From contig JADCRB010000001.1 of assembly GCA_021464245.1 (NCBI GenBank), positions 3,144,829 to 3,208,828 of the forward strand: a stretch of 64,000 nt of DNA. The letters are read 5' to 3'. Numbering within the stretch: position 1 is the first letter of the stretch; every line of letters begins with the position of its first letter. The notes below the pieces were generated by a model. That model worked only from the letters and a program-made list of their open reading frames with translations, was not told where the DNA came from and did no database searches. Of this stretch, positions 34,175 through 45,758 are shown piece by piece. This DNA is from Carallia brachiata. Taxonomy: Eukaryota; Streptophyta; Magnoliopsida; Malpighiales; Rhizophoraceae. The position numbers and the translations under genes were made by a program.

Positions 34175-35878
34175 CATGAAACAGGTTTCTAACAATTAAA
34201 TCAAATCCTTTGGAGATTGCCGTGGTTTTGGCTTAATTAGACACCCTCCATTCACGCAAACTGCTAATAAATGAATTCCAAGACAGCCAGCAAGCACAAG
34301 AGAGAAAAGGAGACAAAGAAACCTGATAAACATGCCGTGACCAGCACGAAATGGGAATCAAATTTTAGATTCTAAACTTTCCTAACAATATTTTGCAGGT
34401 TCTGGAAGCCATAACAAAGTGCAAATCTCAAAACTGTTTTCCCATCCACCTATAATACCAAGATGTACAAGATGAACCATAAAGTACAGAAGCAGCAAAT
34501 GGATCTTCACCCAACAATATACGCAGAAAGAAAACAAGTAGGACATATGGATGACGATTTTTTCTGTACATCTTCCTTATAAGTTGGTCTTATTGAAATT
34601 GCTAAGAGAGGGAATAGAGAATAGAAACATCTGATGAGTGAACAATATTGTGTCTGTGATTTCCGGTGCCATGTACTCCGATTAAACCAAAAAAAAAAAA
34701 AAAATTGTTCCCATCATGAAATGTAAAATTAAAAGAGTAGACCACGCTAAGAAAGCACACAACTTACTTCGAGAGTCACTTCACGGAAGTCTGTATTTCA
34801 TATAGTTTTAAAGGCCAAAGGACCATTTAGTTCTCTTCCAAATAGCATTTTAGTGGCATGTCGGAACACTGTTTCCACATAACCACCAGAGCCTCCAGGA
34901 ACTCCATACAACTGTCCTTCTTCATCAACATTTGTCATCCTGAACCTCACAAAATATTGCTTCTTTCGTCAGCAACAACATTTGGGCAGAGCCATAAGAG
35001 TACAACCGTGACTCTTTAGAGTAACAGAGAAGTCTTACATTCTATCCAAAGAGAGTACTCTAAGGCTTCAAAATCTACTGCTTTCTTAAAGAAAAAGCAA
35101 AAAGATCAGGTCTCAACTACAGAAAATAGATCCCAAGAAAACTTATGGAAACAACAACTAATAGAAACCTTTGCCCTACCTTTATCAAATCCAACACTTC
35201 TCCAGATGTCAAAACTAATCTACCTCAGTAATCCTGAGGCCAGATTCCACTCCGAAAACAAAGTCATCCCTTGCAGCCTCAAGCTTCTTATCATAACAGG
35301 TCATCACCGTCACACGATAAACTTCATCTAATCTATTAGTTCTCACAAATCTAGACGCTCAAGATTGCACAGACACCAAAAAAGTTTTTCTCCATCGTTC
35401 CAAACATCACAAATAACAATAATAAATCACGCAGTAAGTTTTTCCTTTTTTTCCCTTTGTTATTTGCACTTCATATATGCTTTAAAATCGCAGTCTCAAT
35501 TAAAAAGTAAATTTTCAAATACACAATTATTGAAGGTATATCATATGGCATGCCCTATTGAATTTCAGAAGTTGCATCGGTATATACTTATTGGGAGACT
35601 TTCATCGCTTTTTGAAGCCCTACGAGGTCAGTCTAAATTAATCATTCCAATAGGTTAGATACTGAACAGTCTCAGACCAAAAAAATTGCACTGTTTTTTC
35701 TCCTCTTGATTGCTATCATTTGTGCCATTTTCGAATACACATTATTCTTGTTCTAATTGCATATAGTATGCCAATCAAGAAACATTTAAAGAAAACTGAA
35801 GAATATGATCAAGAAAGAACAGTATTACCTGAACGCCAAGCAATCTTTAAGCGAAATTTTGACTAACTCCGCCTCTGT
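34175..35878 (-). pseudogene. NAR1: NAR1 (cytosolic Fe-S assembly, hydrogenase-like) pseudogene
   Basis: Minus-strand fragments appear in the right order with introns kept. 35878-35829: VKISLKDCLA, the N-terminal Fe-S cluster region. About 35333-35180: EVYRVTVMTCYDKKLEAARD onward. About 34947-34768: LYGVPGGSGGYVETVFRHAT onward. 34449-34323: KTVLRFALCYGF onward. 34260 to about 34175: CVNGG...IKPKP. NAR1/NARFL is the iron-hydrogenase-like factor that helps load Fe-S clusters on cytosolic and nuclear proteins. Lesions: a 1-bp loss at 35216-35217, in-frame stops at 34798-34800, 34372-34374 and 34196-34198, and replacement of conserved residues, among them the Cys after LA and the Pro of TVMPC. 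Introns with GT donors show a DNA-level duplicate, not a retrocopy. Middle exons between 35829 and 35333 and the last exon were not found. Confidence 0.88.
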
Positions 35879-36072
35879 TTACTTGCAATTGAAACCTTCA
35901 CCGAAAAGAAATTCCCGAACGCACGAAATCAAAAACGAAAAAGACAAAAGATTCAAGAAAGAATAATGAACTAACACAAAATTACAAGAAATAGTGAAAA
36001 AAAAAAGAAAAAGAAGAAGGGACCTCCGGTCAATCAGGGTTCTTGGACTTGCCGTTTGCTTTAATTACTTAC

Positions 36073-36195
36073 GGTGAAACGACACACGCTTGCGACGGCG
36101 TTATGAAGACGCTAAGATCTCCGATTCTCAGCGTCAATCGCCGGCGAGAATCAAGAAATCGATTTTCTTCCAATTTTAGGGTTTTTTATATTTTT
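36073..36195 (-). promoter_or_regulatory. Possible relic promoter and leader exon of the NAR1 copy
   Basis: On the minus strand a TATA-like AAAAATATAAAAAAC (36181-36195) is followed by a G/C-richer stretch with CGCCGGCGATTG and a good donor (CACC/GTAAGTAATT, exon end 36073). It looks like a core promoter with a leader exon. It lies about 200 bp before the first NAR1-like segment. Whether it belongs to that gene is inference. Confidence 0.35.
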
Positions 36196-37155
36196 CTCCC
36201 GGAAACTGTGGAGAGAAAAATAAAAAAGCATCTCACATGATTGTGTGCGGGCGACTACAGAGACGTAAGGACAATGTCGGAGGCACGTGTCCGCCACGGT
36301 CCACCACCGGGAGACAACAGAAGCCATGCGTTTTTTGTCCGAACTAGAGAATTGAATTGCAATTGCTGGTCTGGTGATAACGGTAATGTGCGGCCAAATA
36401 GTGGCGGCGTCACGAGTTGGACATTTCCTAGCGGTTTTTTTTTTTCAGTCGGTTTTGCAGAATATATATATATATCTTTAATGTTCACTATTTTATATAA
36501 TATAGGCATTAAGAATAAGATATTACAAAAACAAATTTGTTATGGACTATGAAAATTAGCTGCGAGATCCAACACAAAAATCTAAATGGTTATTTATAAT
36601 TAGCGTCTAAATATTAATTATTAGGTAATTAGTATGTCATTTAATTCATGGTAGACTAACTAAAAAAATCAAGTATATTAGATCTTTTATGTCTAATTTT
36701 GTGTATAACTTTTATTATATCTATAATAATAAAAATTGTACTCATTAAGACGTTAATTGATCTATAAAAGGAAGATTTCAAGCCATTCAAGCAACTTCTT
36801 AGGCTTAGGCTTTTATAACGCCTAGTTGGGTAAAATAATTTCAACTTATCTTTGTAACAACTTAACTCGATTGATGTTTTTTTTTTGGGTCAATTTAACT
36901 CATCTATTACTATTAATGATTTTCAACCAGGCGAAAAAAAAAAAAAAAAAGGAAGCTTGGCTGAAATTGGCTTGGATGGAAGAAGCAAATCTTCTTATTA
37001 AAATTCAGAAGAGGATTTAATCCATACAAGATAAAAGCTTTTACTTATTATAAAAATGAAAGAGCCAAAAAGCATAACAATTTTTTTTGTCCAATCTCTT
37101 TCAATTTCCATCATCGTCTCCAATGCAACAAAGCTTCGTCTATTTTAGGTAGGAC

Positions 37156-37158
<3 letters not shown>

Positions 37159-37188
<30 letters not shown>
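37159..37188. repeat. CAG/CTG microsatellite
   Basis: About 10 GCA units (CTG when read with the CASP-like gene), about 50 bp beyond its stop codon, so probably in the 3' UTR. The polyglutamine frame on the plus strand is a by-product. Confidence 0.9.
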
Positions 37189-37235
37189 GGGAAGGCAACC
37201 CAGATGGTAGTTCTGGGAGAAACCTTAATTTACCT

Positions 37236-39232
37236 TTACCACCTTCTGAGTTCCTTGGCCTTGTCGCCACCATACAAGCGGAAGAGGCTAAAAGCAGAGA
37301 TGCAAGAAAGGACCACCATGCTGACACTAACCAACAGTGCACTTGCTATGCCCTCTCCAACTTGGTTACAGAATTTTCCATACATGTTGCATATTATCAT
37401 CCACTGCAGTTCAGGCTGCCCCAATTTGGCGAACACTGCTGACTGTGCAGCCGCCGCCACGGCAGCCAGAGTCAGATATGCCATCGCCTAAACCATATAT
37501 TAGATCAAAACCATGATATAAGTGATAAATAAAACGATACCCAAATGAGGAATTAATTGCATATTCTGCACCTCAACTTTATAGAGATGATGCTGTTTTG
37601 TGGACATCTAGCTCAGAGAACTCAAGCTACAATACAAGCCAACACCATCGTATCTGTGCTCTATTGCTCAAAGTAATCTACTAGTTTTATTGCTGTTGAA
37701 ATTTTCATAGGCATGAGCCTCTTTGTTTGATTGGGTTATCTTGATGGTCAGCATAAACTAAGAAAATAGCTATAAAAAATCCAATAATTTCAAAGTTCTG
37801 GAAGTAGGATTCTATAGGTGTTGGTCCAATGGGCACGACTTACAAATTAAGTGACCTATGTTTTCTAATTCGTCTCTTCTTTTAGGATGTAATTTAACTG
37901 AATACCAAATGTGAGAGAAGACAAAAATTTAAGCAAATTAAATCAGTTCTTTGAGACATAAAACAGGGGTTTTGTTATAAACATAAAACATACCAAGTAC
38001 TCCCCTCGAGAACACGAGTTTTGAACACACACATGCAGAAACCAAACTTCCCAAAAGAAAGTTTCGACATCAATCAAATGCAGGTCATGTGAGGAATCGA
38101 ACATTAGCATTGCTCGTCATGCAACAGGTCACAACGAAACCTTTTTCAACAATGACAATTTCCTGCAGATAGCCTGACGGCTATATCAGAGGGCGGCCGC
38201 GCATTGATGATTGCAGGACGGAGCCCTTATTAAATTCAACCATTTCCCCGTGACAGCCATGAAATGCAACTCATAGAATAATTACTTCGGTCCACTGAAG
38301 ATGTTATGTACTCTCAGCTGCCCCCAATCTAAAATCTAAAACAACTGTAACCTTCTATGAAACACCAACACCCAATAACACCTACCATATGCTTGCATTA
38401 ACCACAATAAATGAATAAATACGCAACTGCACAACCCCAATTGGCAATTGGGACATTGATTTGCCTAAAACAGTTGACTGCAAGTTGCATTGGATTAGCA
38501 AAATTAGATACAATGGACCCTAGCGTTCGTATGACTAAACGAACGACCGATGTTGATAGACATCGGCTAAGCAGCCATGAGATTGACGCATATCCGTCAA
38601 TATTAATGATTCAGTCAGGTTAGCAAATGTCAAACACGGCCATAGGCCACCAAAAACTTTAAGAATGTTCAAAACAGGGCGAACGTTAAAGCATCTCGGG
38701 AGAAGACAATTATATGTGCACAAAAATTGTGGTACTAATAGACGGATCAAACCAATACAGATACCTGATCTCCGGAGAAGATGACCCAAGCCAAGGACTT
38801 GCTAAAGAGCACGCTTCCTGTAACCATACCCACAACACAACGGATCCCTTGTAGCAATGAGTAGGCTGCAGCTATCCCATTGGCTATAACCAAGAAGCTG
38901 CATGAAAAACATTAACCAAGCTCATCAAGATATAAAAGTAGCAACAAATACGGTAAAATTACAAGTTTTTTTGGGTACTTTTTTAGCTATCTTCAGAAAG
39001 GGTCTTACACGAGAGCTTTCATGTCGGTGAATTTAGCTTTCTTTTGAATTGAGAAGATTTCTTTAACTTGAGTGTCTGTGCCAACAAGAACAGCAGCAGC
39101 AATTCCCAGTCCACAGATCACACATCTCAAAACCAGCTCTGCAAGCCTCACCCTCTTATCTATCACAGCCCAGTCGGTACCATGATAGACTGCCACATTC
39201 CCAGGACTAACACCAACTCCCAAATAACTCAT
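37236..39232 (-). CDS. CASPL2B: CASP-like membrane protein, 2B type
   Basis: Minus strand, three exons: 39232-39009, 38897-38765 and 37487-37236, GT-AG introns, frames close at 202 residues. The start [13 protein letters not shown] and the stretch [17 protein letters not shown] are typical of CASPL2B proteins. Four membrane helices: about 31-53, 74-96, 118-140 and 165-190. The last exon carries [35 protein letters not shown] and a C-terminal LFRLYGG. CASP family proteins are four-helix plasma membrane proteins related to MARVEL proteins; the founding CASPs build the Casparian strip domain, while most CASPL members have unknown or subtler roles. The first ATG is chosen at 39232 because an upstream in-frame ATG adds only ten non-conserved residues. 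Intact as far as seen. A hAT MITE sits about 570 bp upstream. Confidence 0.93.
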
Positions 39233-39805
39233 TTTTTTTACAGAACATACAAGAGAGAGCAAGAAGAAAGGTAAAAAGTGAGCCTAGTAGGGACAATAAA
39301 TTTCAAAGGCCACAAACACAGAGTGACATAAAACACACAAACAAAAGCACATACTCAGAAATCACACCAACACAACCACCAAGTTCCACTACTTATAATG
39401 CACGCACAAAATTGTCACTTTTCCTCTAAAAATTGTTCTAATTTAATGATTGAGGACAAGTGGTCTTCGAGGGCATGCCAGATGGTCAAACGCATGAGCC
39501 GTACAGGAAACAGTGAGTGAGTGGGCCGGGGGGGGACGGGGGAGAGATTTTAATGGGGCCTAAAATCTGACACTTAGCAGTGCATTTAAAGCCTGCAATG
39601 TCCGAAAAGAGAGAGAAGATGTGCACCAAAACCAAGTCTGGTTTTCAGAGCTGCTTTTCTAGGAAGTGGAGACTGTTGCTTGTCCCGAGAAGAGAGTCAG
39701 ACAGATGAGATGACGACCATCTTAACTCTTCTTTATTGAACTAGCTTATAAATTATAATTATATAAAAAAAATAAAAATAAAGAAAAAAGAAGAGGTACT
39801 CAATG

Positions 39806-40123
39806 CATTGTAGTTAGAATCGAACTGAATCAGTCGGTCTGATCGGTTCAACAGGTAACCAGTCAAAAGTTTGGATTGATTCATGGTAATTTTTAGCACT
39901 TAACTCAAACCGGTCAAAATCAGTGAAAAATCAGACAAGTTCAACCGATTCAAATTAAATAAAAGTTTCATAACTTATAATTTGATTTCAAAATTTCTTT
40001 AAATTATAATTTGAGTTTTAAATGTAATTAAAACTTTCAATTTAATCATAATTTTATTAAAATTTTAATTTAATTTTTAAAAATAAAAAAATTAATATTT
40101 AATCATTATATACAAATATTATT

Positions 40124-40177
<54 letters not shown>

Positions 40178-40450
40178 TACTGATTCAACTAGTTCGGATC
40201 GGTTCATGATAATTTTTAGCACTTAACTCAGACCGGTCAAAATTGGTGAAAAATCAGACCAGTTCAGCCGGTTCAAATTAAATAAAAATTTTATAAATAA
40301 TAATTTGATCTCAAAATTTATTTAAATTATAATTTGATCTTTAAATATAATTAAAACTTTCAATTTAATCATAATTTTATCAAAAATTTTAATTTAATTT
40401 TTAAAAATAAAAAAATTAATATTTAATTATTATATATAAGTATTATTTTT

Positions 40451-40498
<48 letters not shown>

Positions 40499-40582
40499 TA
40501 CCGATTCAACTAGTTTAACTGGTTGAATTTTGATCCACTAATATTTATAGTTTGATTATCAATTTAGTTTCTGACAATCTTG
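39806..40582. mobile_element. hAT-type MITE, ACCGGT family, internally duplicated
   Basis: 777 bp. Ends CATTGTAGTTAGAATCG and, inverted, CAAGATTGTCAGAAAC match the copies at 12775 and 15287. Flanks ACTCAATG and ATTCAACG agree at 6 of 8 positions (two transitions), a decayed target duplication. The interior occurs twice in tandem (about 39871-40194 and 40195-40500), each unit closed by an AT microsatellite (40136-40171 and 40456-40491). Confidence 0.8.
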
Positions 40583-42063
40583 ATTCAACGAAGGTGATGG
40601 GGTGATGGGGTGGTGGGGATTCATGAATTGAGGACGTATTTCATTTTCCAGTCCAGTATCTACTAGAAAGAAAGAACAAGATAGAGTTTCTTCATTAATG
40701 CAAAAACAAATCAAGTTAAAGCTGAAACAAGAAACGATACCAAGAAAGGGGTATAATCTGATCTCAAAGATTTCTTCTTAAAGAGGCAAAACAGTTGTTG
40801 GTGCTCTTTATCTCAAAATTGTAGTGGCGGGGCCATTGAAAGGTAGGTGGGTAGGTTGTTGGTTTCACACTTCTTATGCTATGATAATAGTGTGACTAGT
40901 GACTAGCATCAATCATGAGCCCCAATCCCTCCTTTTGGATGTTCACAAAGATACAGTATTTTTACTCCGAGCCGAAATATTGCAGATTTTGGGCGATCAG
41001 CCGCTAAACGTGACCACAATGAGGTCTAATCCTGCTTATGAAATCTGCTACCGTGAGAAGCATTGGAAGAATAATTGAACAAATATTCTACTTTTTTATT
41101 TCAAAATTAAGAAATATGAGTAGGATCCACACATATCCGTTCAAAATAATGGCACGTTTTACCTGTATAGTGGATGAAAGTCATTGCACTGAATTGTTGG
41201 ATGAAGATATTCTTAATCCTTAGTATAGTAAAGTGTTAAGTCATTAAGTTATTCTTATAATTATATAATACATATAAATATTTAATTACATTTTTGAGTT
41301 TTTAAATTTGTATTTTTATTAAACAAATAAATTCTCTAACTATTAGACCAAAGTGATGGGGCAATAACAAATATTCTACTAATTATATGTTTCTGGGCAA
41401 CACTAGTCGACCATGAAGTCTATTTTTTACACAGTCTCGAGTTCAACTCATAATTAAATAGATAAATAAACAGTAAATACTACTCGTGAGAAAATATGCC
41501 ACTTTAATTAACAAGAATAATAAAGTTTAAACTTTTAATCCTAAGTCAATCAGATCGGATACATAAATAGTTCCTGGCGATTATCTTACAGATATAAAAT
41601 AGGAATCAACCGTCATGTTATTTGCATTAATTAATGGTAGATGATTAGGAGTTGTGTTTAATTAATGGTTGATCCTCGAAAATGTCAAAACAAAGTGACC
41701 TCAGCTCCGAATTAAAGCCACGCGCCATGCGAGTGCTTATTTCAATCAGCTCCGAACTAGTTAAGGCCTTGAGGGAACTGGCGCCAGGGTTACTTAACTC
41801 CTATGGGCTAAAAAGCTTGGACCATCGAACCTAGTTCCATTACAACAGGCTTCGACTTAATGACCACCATTTAGTTGTTGGCAACGATGCTTTGCCGACC
41901 ACTTCCATTACAGTAAAGCAACAACCACGTGTAACGCCAAAACCCTCCCAGTAAAAGTGGCTGTGGTCGATTTTTCTTCTTCTCCTACTTTTCTTTTTTT
42001 TAAACAGTGCAAAGTCAAATTTTTTATTAGTTGTGGTTTGATTACCTATGCAACATTTCTTTT

Positions 42064-42181
42064 TTTTTATAAAGAGTTTTAGTGGGTATTTGAGAAAGGA
42101 GGAATAAGATTTGGTGGGATTTGAACCCCACATCTACTGGTTTAGAGACCCCCTCAATCAGTTGAGTAAATGCTTAATCTC
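42064..42181 (-). mobile_element. tRNA-derived SINE with target duplication
   Basis: Read on the minus strand: a tRNA-like head with an A-box-like ACTCAACTGATTGAGG and a good B box (GGGTTCAAATCCC, near 42114-42126), a short body, then CTCTTTATAAAAAAAA as the A-rich tail. A 15-bp duplication with one mismatch flanks it (TGCAACATTTCTTTT at 42049 and TGCAATATTTCTTTT at 42182). About 118 bp without duplications. It is not a working tRNA gene: no cloverleaf with an anticodon arm can be drawn. Confidence 0.75.
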
Positions 42182-43892
42182 TGCAATATTTCTTTTATGA
42201 GTGGGGAAGTGAATCATTCATATGTTCTAATTAAAAGACTTGTTAAATTATTAACTATTTAATAAGATAATTTTTTTTATTATCATAAATTTCATATTTA
42301 TTGCAATTTTACAACTTAAAATATTAAAAATAAAGATATAATTTCTAATTAATTATGTGTCCTCAAAAACAAACTGAATCATTCCAAATCATATGATCAA
42401 CATGTTAAGCCATGTGTACTTTTTATAGAATCAAAAACTTCTATAACTCGTTTGGAATTACAAATATTTGTAGAAATCAATTAACTTTCTCAAATTTATT
42501 TATTGGGTATTAATGATAAGATTTAAATTAAATTCTCAAACTTCAAAAAGTACATTAACGTTATAAAATTTATACGTTTCACTGATTTATTTGAAAATTT
42601 GATAAAATTCAATTCATCACCTTAAAAAACCGAAGGAATCTGGTTCATTTTTTTTTTTAATTTCAGAATATATACGAAATAAAAGATTAAAATCTGAATC
42701 CGGTTCTTTTTTTTTTCTCCTTTCCAAATTCCCGTTCTTTTTGTGATCGCGATATTTATTTGGGGTTCAATTCAATCTTGATTCTCCCGTGCTTGTCTTG
42801 TTCCTGACAGATTTCTATGCTTCCCTTTCTGGCGATGGAGTGGGAACACTTGGGAGGCGTGTTGGATGAGAAGATTGATAAGCACGATTGTTGGAATTGA
42901 ATGGAAGGGGATGGGAGCCTGTGGTCGTTACTTGATTTTCACATCACACATTGCCACACTTCACCTCACGAGGTATCTAAGAGTTAAATACTATTGCATC
43001 GAACTGTATTGTTATTTTAATTATATTTAAGTAAAGTTATGATATGGGCATTCCAAGATAAAATTACCAGGGAAAAATGAATGTGAAAGTGATGAAACTC
43101 GCTACATAATTGGTCATTCACGTGCCAAATTCGATTGACCTTTCCATTTCTTCTCTATCTCTGAATTCTCACCCTGTTCTGTTCAGTCCACGTCCCTTCA
43201 AAATGGCATCGTAAATGAGACATAGAGGGGGAGGGAGCCCGGTCATCATGGCATTCACTGAAGGAGCACGCACGAGCTGCTCAATCTGCATATTTTGTTC
43301 GTGCATACTTACTGCCGATGTGCACCAGACAGAGCCATTGAAGATTATAGATTTGTTAAAGGAAATCACCCATGTTGTAGAAATTGGGTTTAAACTTTAA
43401 AAGGGAAGGGTGGGGGGGTGTTTAGTTGTTACAACTTACAACCATAAGACCATCCGGCTTATATTCGTGCAACCATCCTCAAGGAAAATTGATCAAGGTG
43501 CGTAAATAGCAATTTTGGTACAACGGGCGTAACCTTCAACAAAAACGAAATAATGCATCTATCACATGTTTTTCGTAGATAGGCCCAGCTTGGGCCTGGG
43601 AGTAACTACCAAAAATGGTAAGAGCTACGGAGGCCAAGACATTGAACAGGTCTATTTGGGGGCTATAAAGGCCATTGGGTGATTAACACTGCTAATTAAC
43701 CCAGCAAAGAACAATGTTGCTTCCAAAAAAAAACAGAACAATGTTGCATCAGATAAAAAAAAAGTACAATGTTGCACAACAAAATAGACTTGAGGAGTAA
43801 TGAGTTATAGATGAATTAATACTGAATTTTTATAATTGAACGTTTCAAATTCAAGTCTTATTCAGAACCCATTAAAAAAAAAAAAAAACATT

Positions 43893-44035
43893 GAAGAGTT
43901 GGTATAGTCTGAGTGATAAAGAAACGTGTTGCCTTTTACAAGAGCAGAGATTCGAACTCCTGCCACTCTTCACCTATCTTCTCCATAAGCCTCTAACCCC
44001 TTCTTCTAACAAGGTACAAAAGTAAAAAAATACAA
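43893..44035 (+). mobile_element. Probable second SINE
   Basis: GTTGGTATAGTCTGAGTGAT resembles an A-box region; GAGATTCGAACTCC about 50 bp later resembles a B box; the 3' end is A-rich (TAAAAAAATACAAAAAAAA). No target duplication was identified. Confidence 0.4.
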
Positions 44036-44522
44036 AAAAAAAAAAACAAGATTGCAACCACCCAGCTACCCACACACCACAGCCATAGGCTAAACGTTTA
44101 GGGCAAACGGCAACATGTTATCAAAAAACAAGCAGAGAAATATCTGCGCAGCATTTATTTTTGCGATATAGTTGGAAGCCCATACCAGAATTGGGTATCG
44201 GAATGGCCGTTGATTGGCATTTTTACGAGGCTTATTGAAATTTGCAAATTATAAATAATGCAAGTGGGTTTTCGGATATCGGAATTGACATCAAGAAAGC
44301 CCATGTCTTGCCCATATAAAAATAAAAACAATGGCAAACTGATGGTGTTTCAAAAAAAGCCATACCCATTATCAAGCATTGCTATTTTGTTTTTTGATAA
44401 GGTCGGTCCAACTTGTAAGTATATAAAGCGAAAAGTATTTAAAAAAAAAAAAAAAAAAAAGAGGCCTGCCAGAAAACCAAAATTTAAGCCGAAAATCACG
44501 AGCTGTTGATGAGCGCAGGGCT

Positions 44523-45758
44523 TTATTTAAACTCCATACTGATTACGTAGGTATTCTTGCCTTGAGAACATCGAGATTGTACCTTTTGCATGAAATCTTG
44601 AACCGTCTCCTTTAAAAGGTACTCAAATTTGCAGGAGTGATGACCTGTCATGTACATTGAAAAAAAAGAAAAAAAGATTCACTGTTAGAGAATTGATGTC
44701 CGATTAGTGTCCGAATAACAAGAAAAATTATAAAAATAAGAAAAATCCTAGGATACCCTTTAACTCTGTGTTTTTTTAATGACAGCTTTTACCGTCAGAC
44801 AATAATCAGATATTTTTATTTGGATATGCACCGATGCAAAAAAAAAAAGGAAAAAAAAAAAGGAAAGGGATTTAGTTTCCTGTTACCACCAGTGATAGTA
44901 TTGGATTCAGCATTAAACTGTTTTGTTTTTCCTTGACAAGAAAGAATCTTGATAAGAAAAGAACCAATTGCATTATCAAGATCATGGTAACTAATAGGGT
45001 TTTTTTTTTTTTTGAACAAATGGTTGATGATCTATAATGATATTGTACTAGTTTTTATTACATGGGATGCAAAAGCACAGATGCAGAGGAGTTGAATGGC
45101 TTTGTGTGAGAAGTATCTTACTTGGATCAAGATCAGTAATCATAGCAGCAGAATTGAAATAACATGTTGCTCCCTTATGCTTAAACTTCTGATAATAATT
45201 ATTGAAGGCATAAGAGGCATGATCCTTCACTGTGTTGGGCAAGTAACATGGCTGGTTGACTTGTATTCTCCTGCAATCTGCACCTCCCTTTCCACAAGCC
45301 CAATCAAGTGCCTTCTGCAACTCTTCATCTGGGGTTTGCTCATCCGCTATGCACCATTCAACAAATTGCCCGTCTAATATTGCCAAAACAGTTTACGATT
45401 ACACATCAATGACAATTAGTATCGGTGCATATAATAGTTAGAACAGTACTAGTAATTATTTACAATAATTTGTTATATGACCAATTTCATCTTAACGTTA
45501 TTAATTCATGCCCCCACCGATTTTGTTCGCAGTAACAATCGTGTAAAAAAAAAAAAAGACAAGGTGTTTTCAGAGCGCATGAGATTCACATATTGTGAGT
45601 GTGGAGAAGGATCAGATATACAAAAACGAAGAACAAAAACAATTCCGTGTTTTGGACAAAGAAAACGAAGATTATTGAATGATGTTACCTAATTTTTGTG
45701 AAGATAAGGCAACAAAAAGCAGAGCTATCAGAAAAGTTTTCAGCGAGGCAGGCAACAT
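44523..45758 (-). CDS. Small secreted X8 (CBM43) domain protein
   Basis: Minus strand, three exons: 45758-45689, 45373-45122 and 44644-44523, GT-AG introns, frames close at 147 residues. Residues 1-22 are a signal peptide (LKTFLIALLFVALSS). The X8 domain runs from about 25 to 116: WCIADEQTPDEELQKALDWA, then ACGKGGADC, a QPCYLPNT block, HASYAFNNYYQKFKHKGATC and DPSHHSCKF, with six cysteines at 31, 50, 57, 66, 94 and 112 as expected. X8/CBM43 domains bind beta-1,3-glucan (callose) and occur at the C-terminus of plant glucanases and in plasmodesmal callose-binding proteins. Here the domain stands alone with a 30-residue polar tail and no GPI-anchor signal, so the product should be free in the wall. 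The third exon was placed by the sixth cysteine and frame. Confidence 0.9.

Larger units (their letters stand above)
40583..44522. other. AT-rich spacer with SINE-like insertions, no gene
   Basis: No convincing exon on either strand. Two tRNA-derived SINE candidates (42064 and 43893). 44150-44420 contains short GGGTATCGG/GATATCGG strings of repeat character. Confidence 0.5.

Noticed and set aside
37156..37491. Plus-strand polyglutamine protein
   Set aside because: It is antisense to the CASP-like exon and its glutamine run is a CAG microsatellite.
42100..42181. tRNA gene on the minus strand
   Set aside because: The B box is good but there is no cloverleaf; the A-rich tail and flanking duplication identify a SINE.
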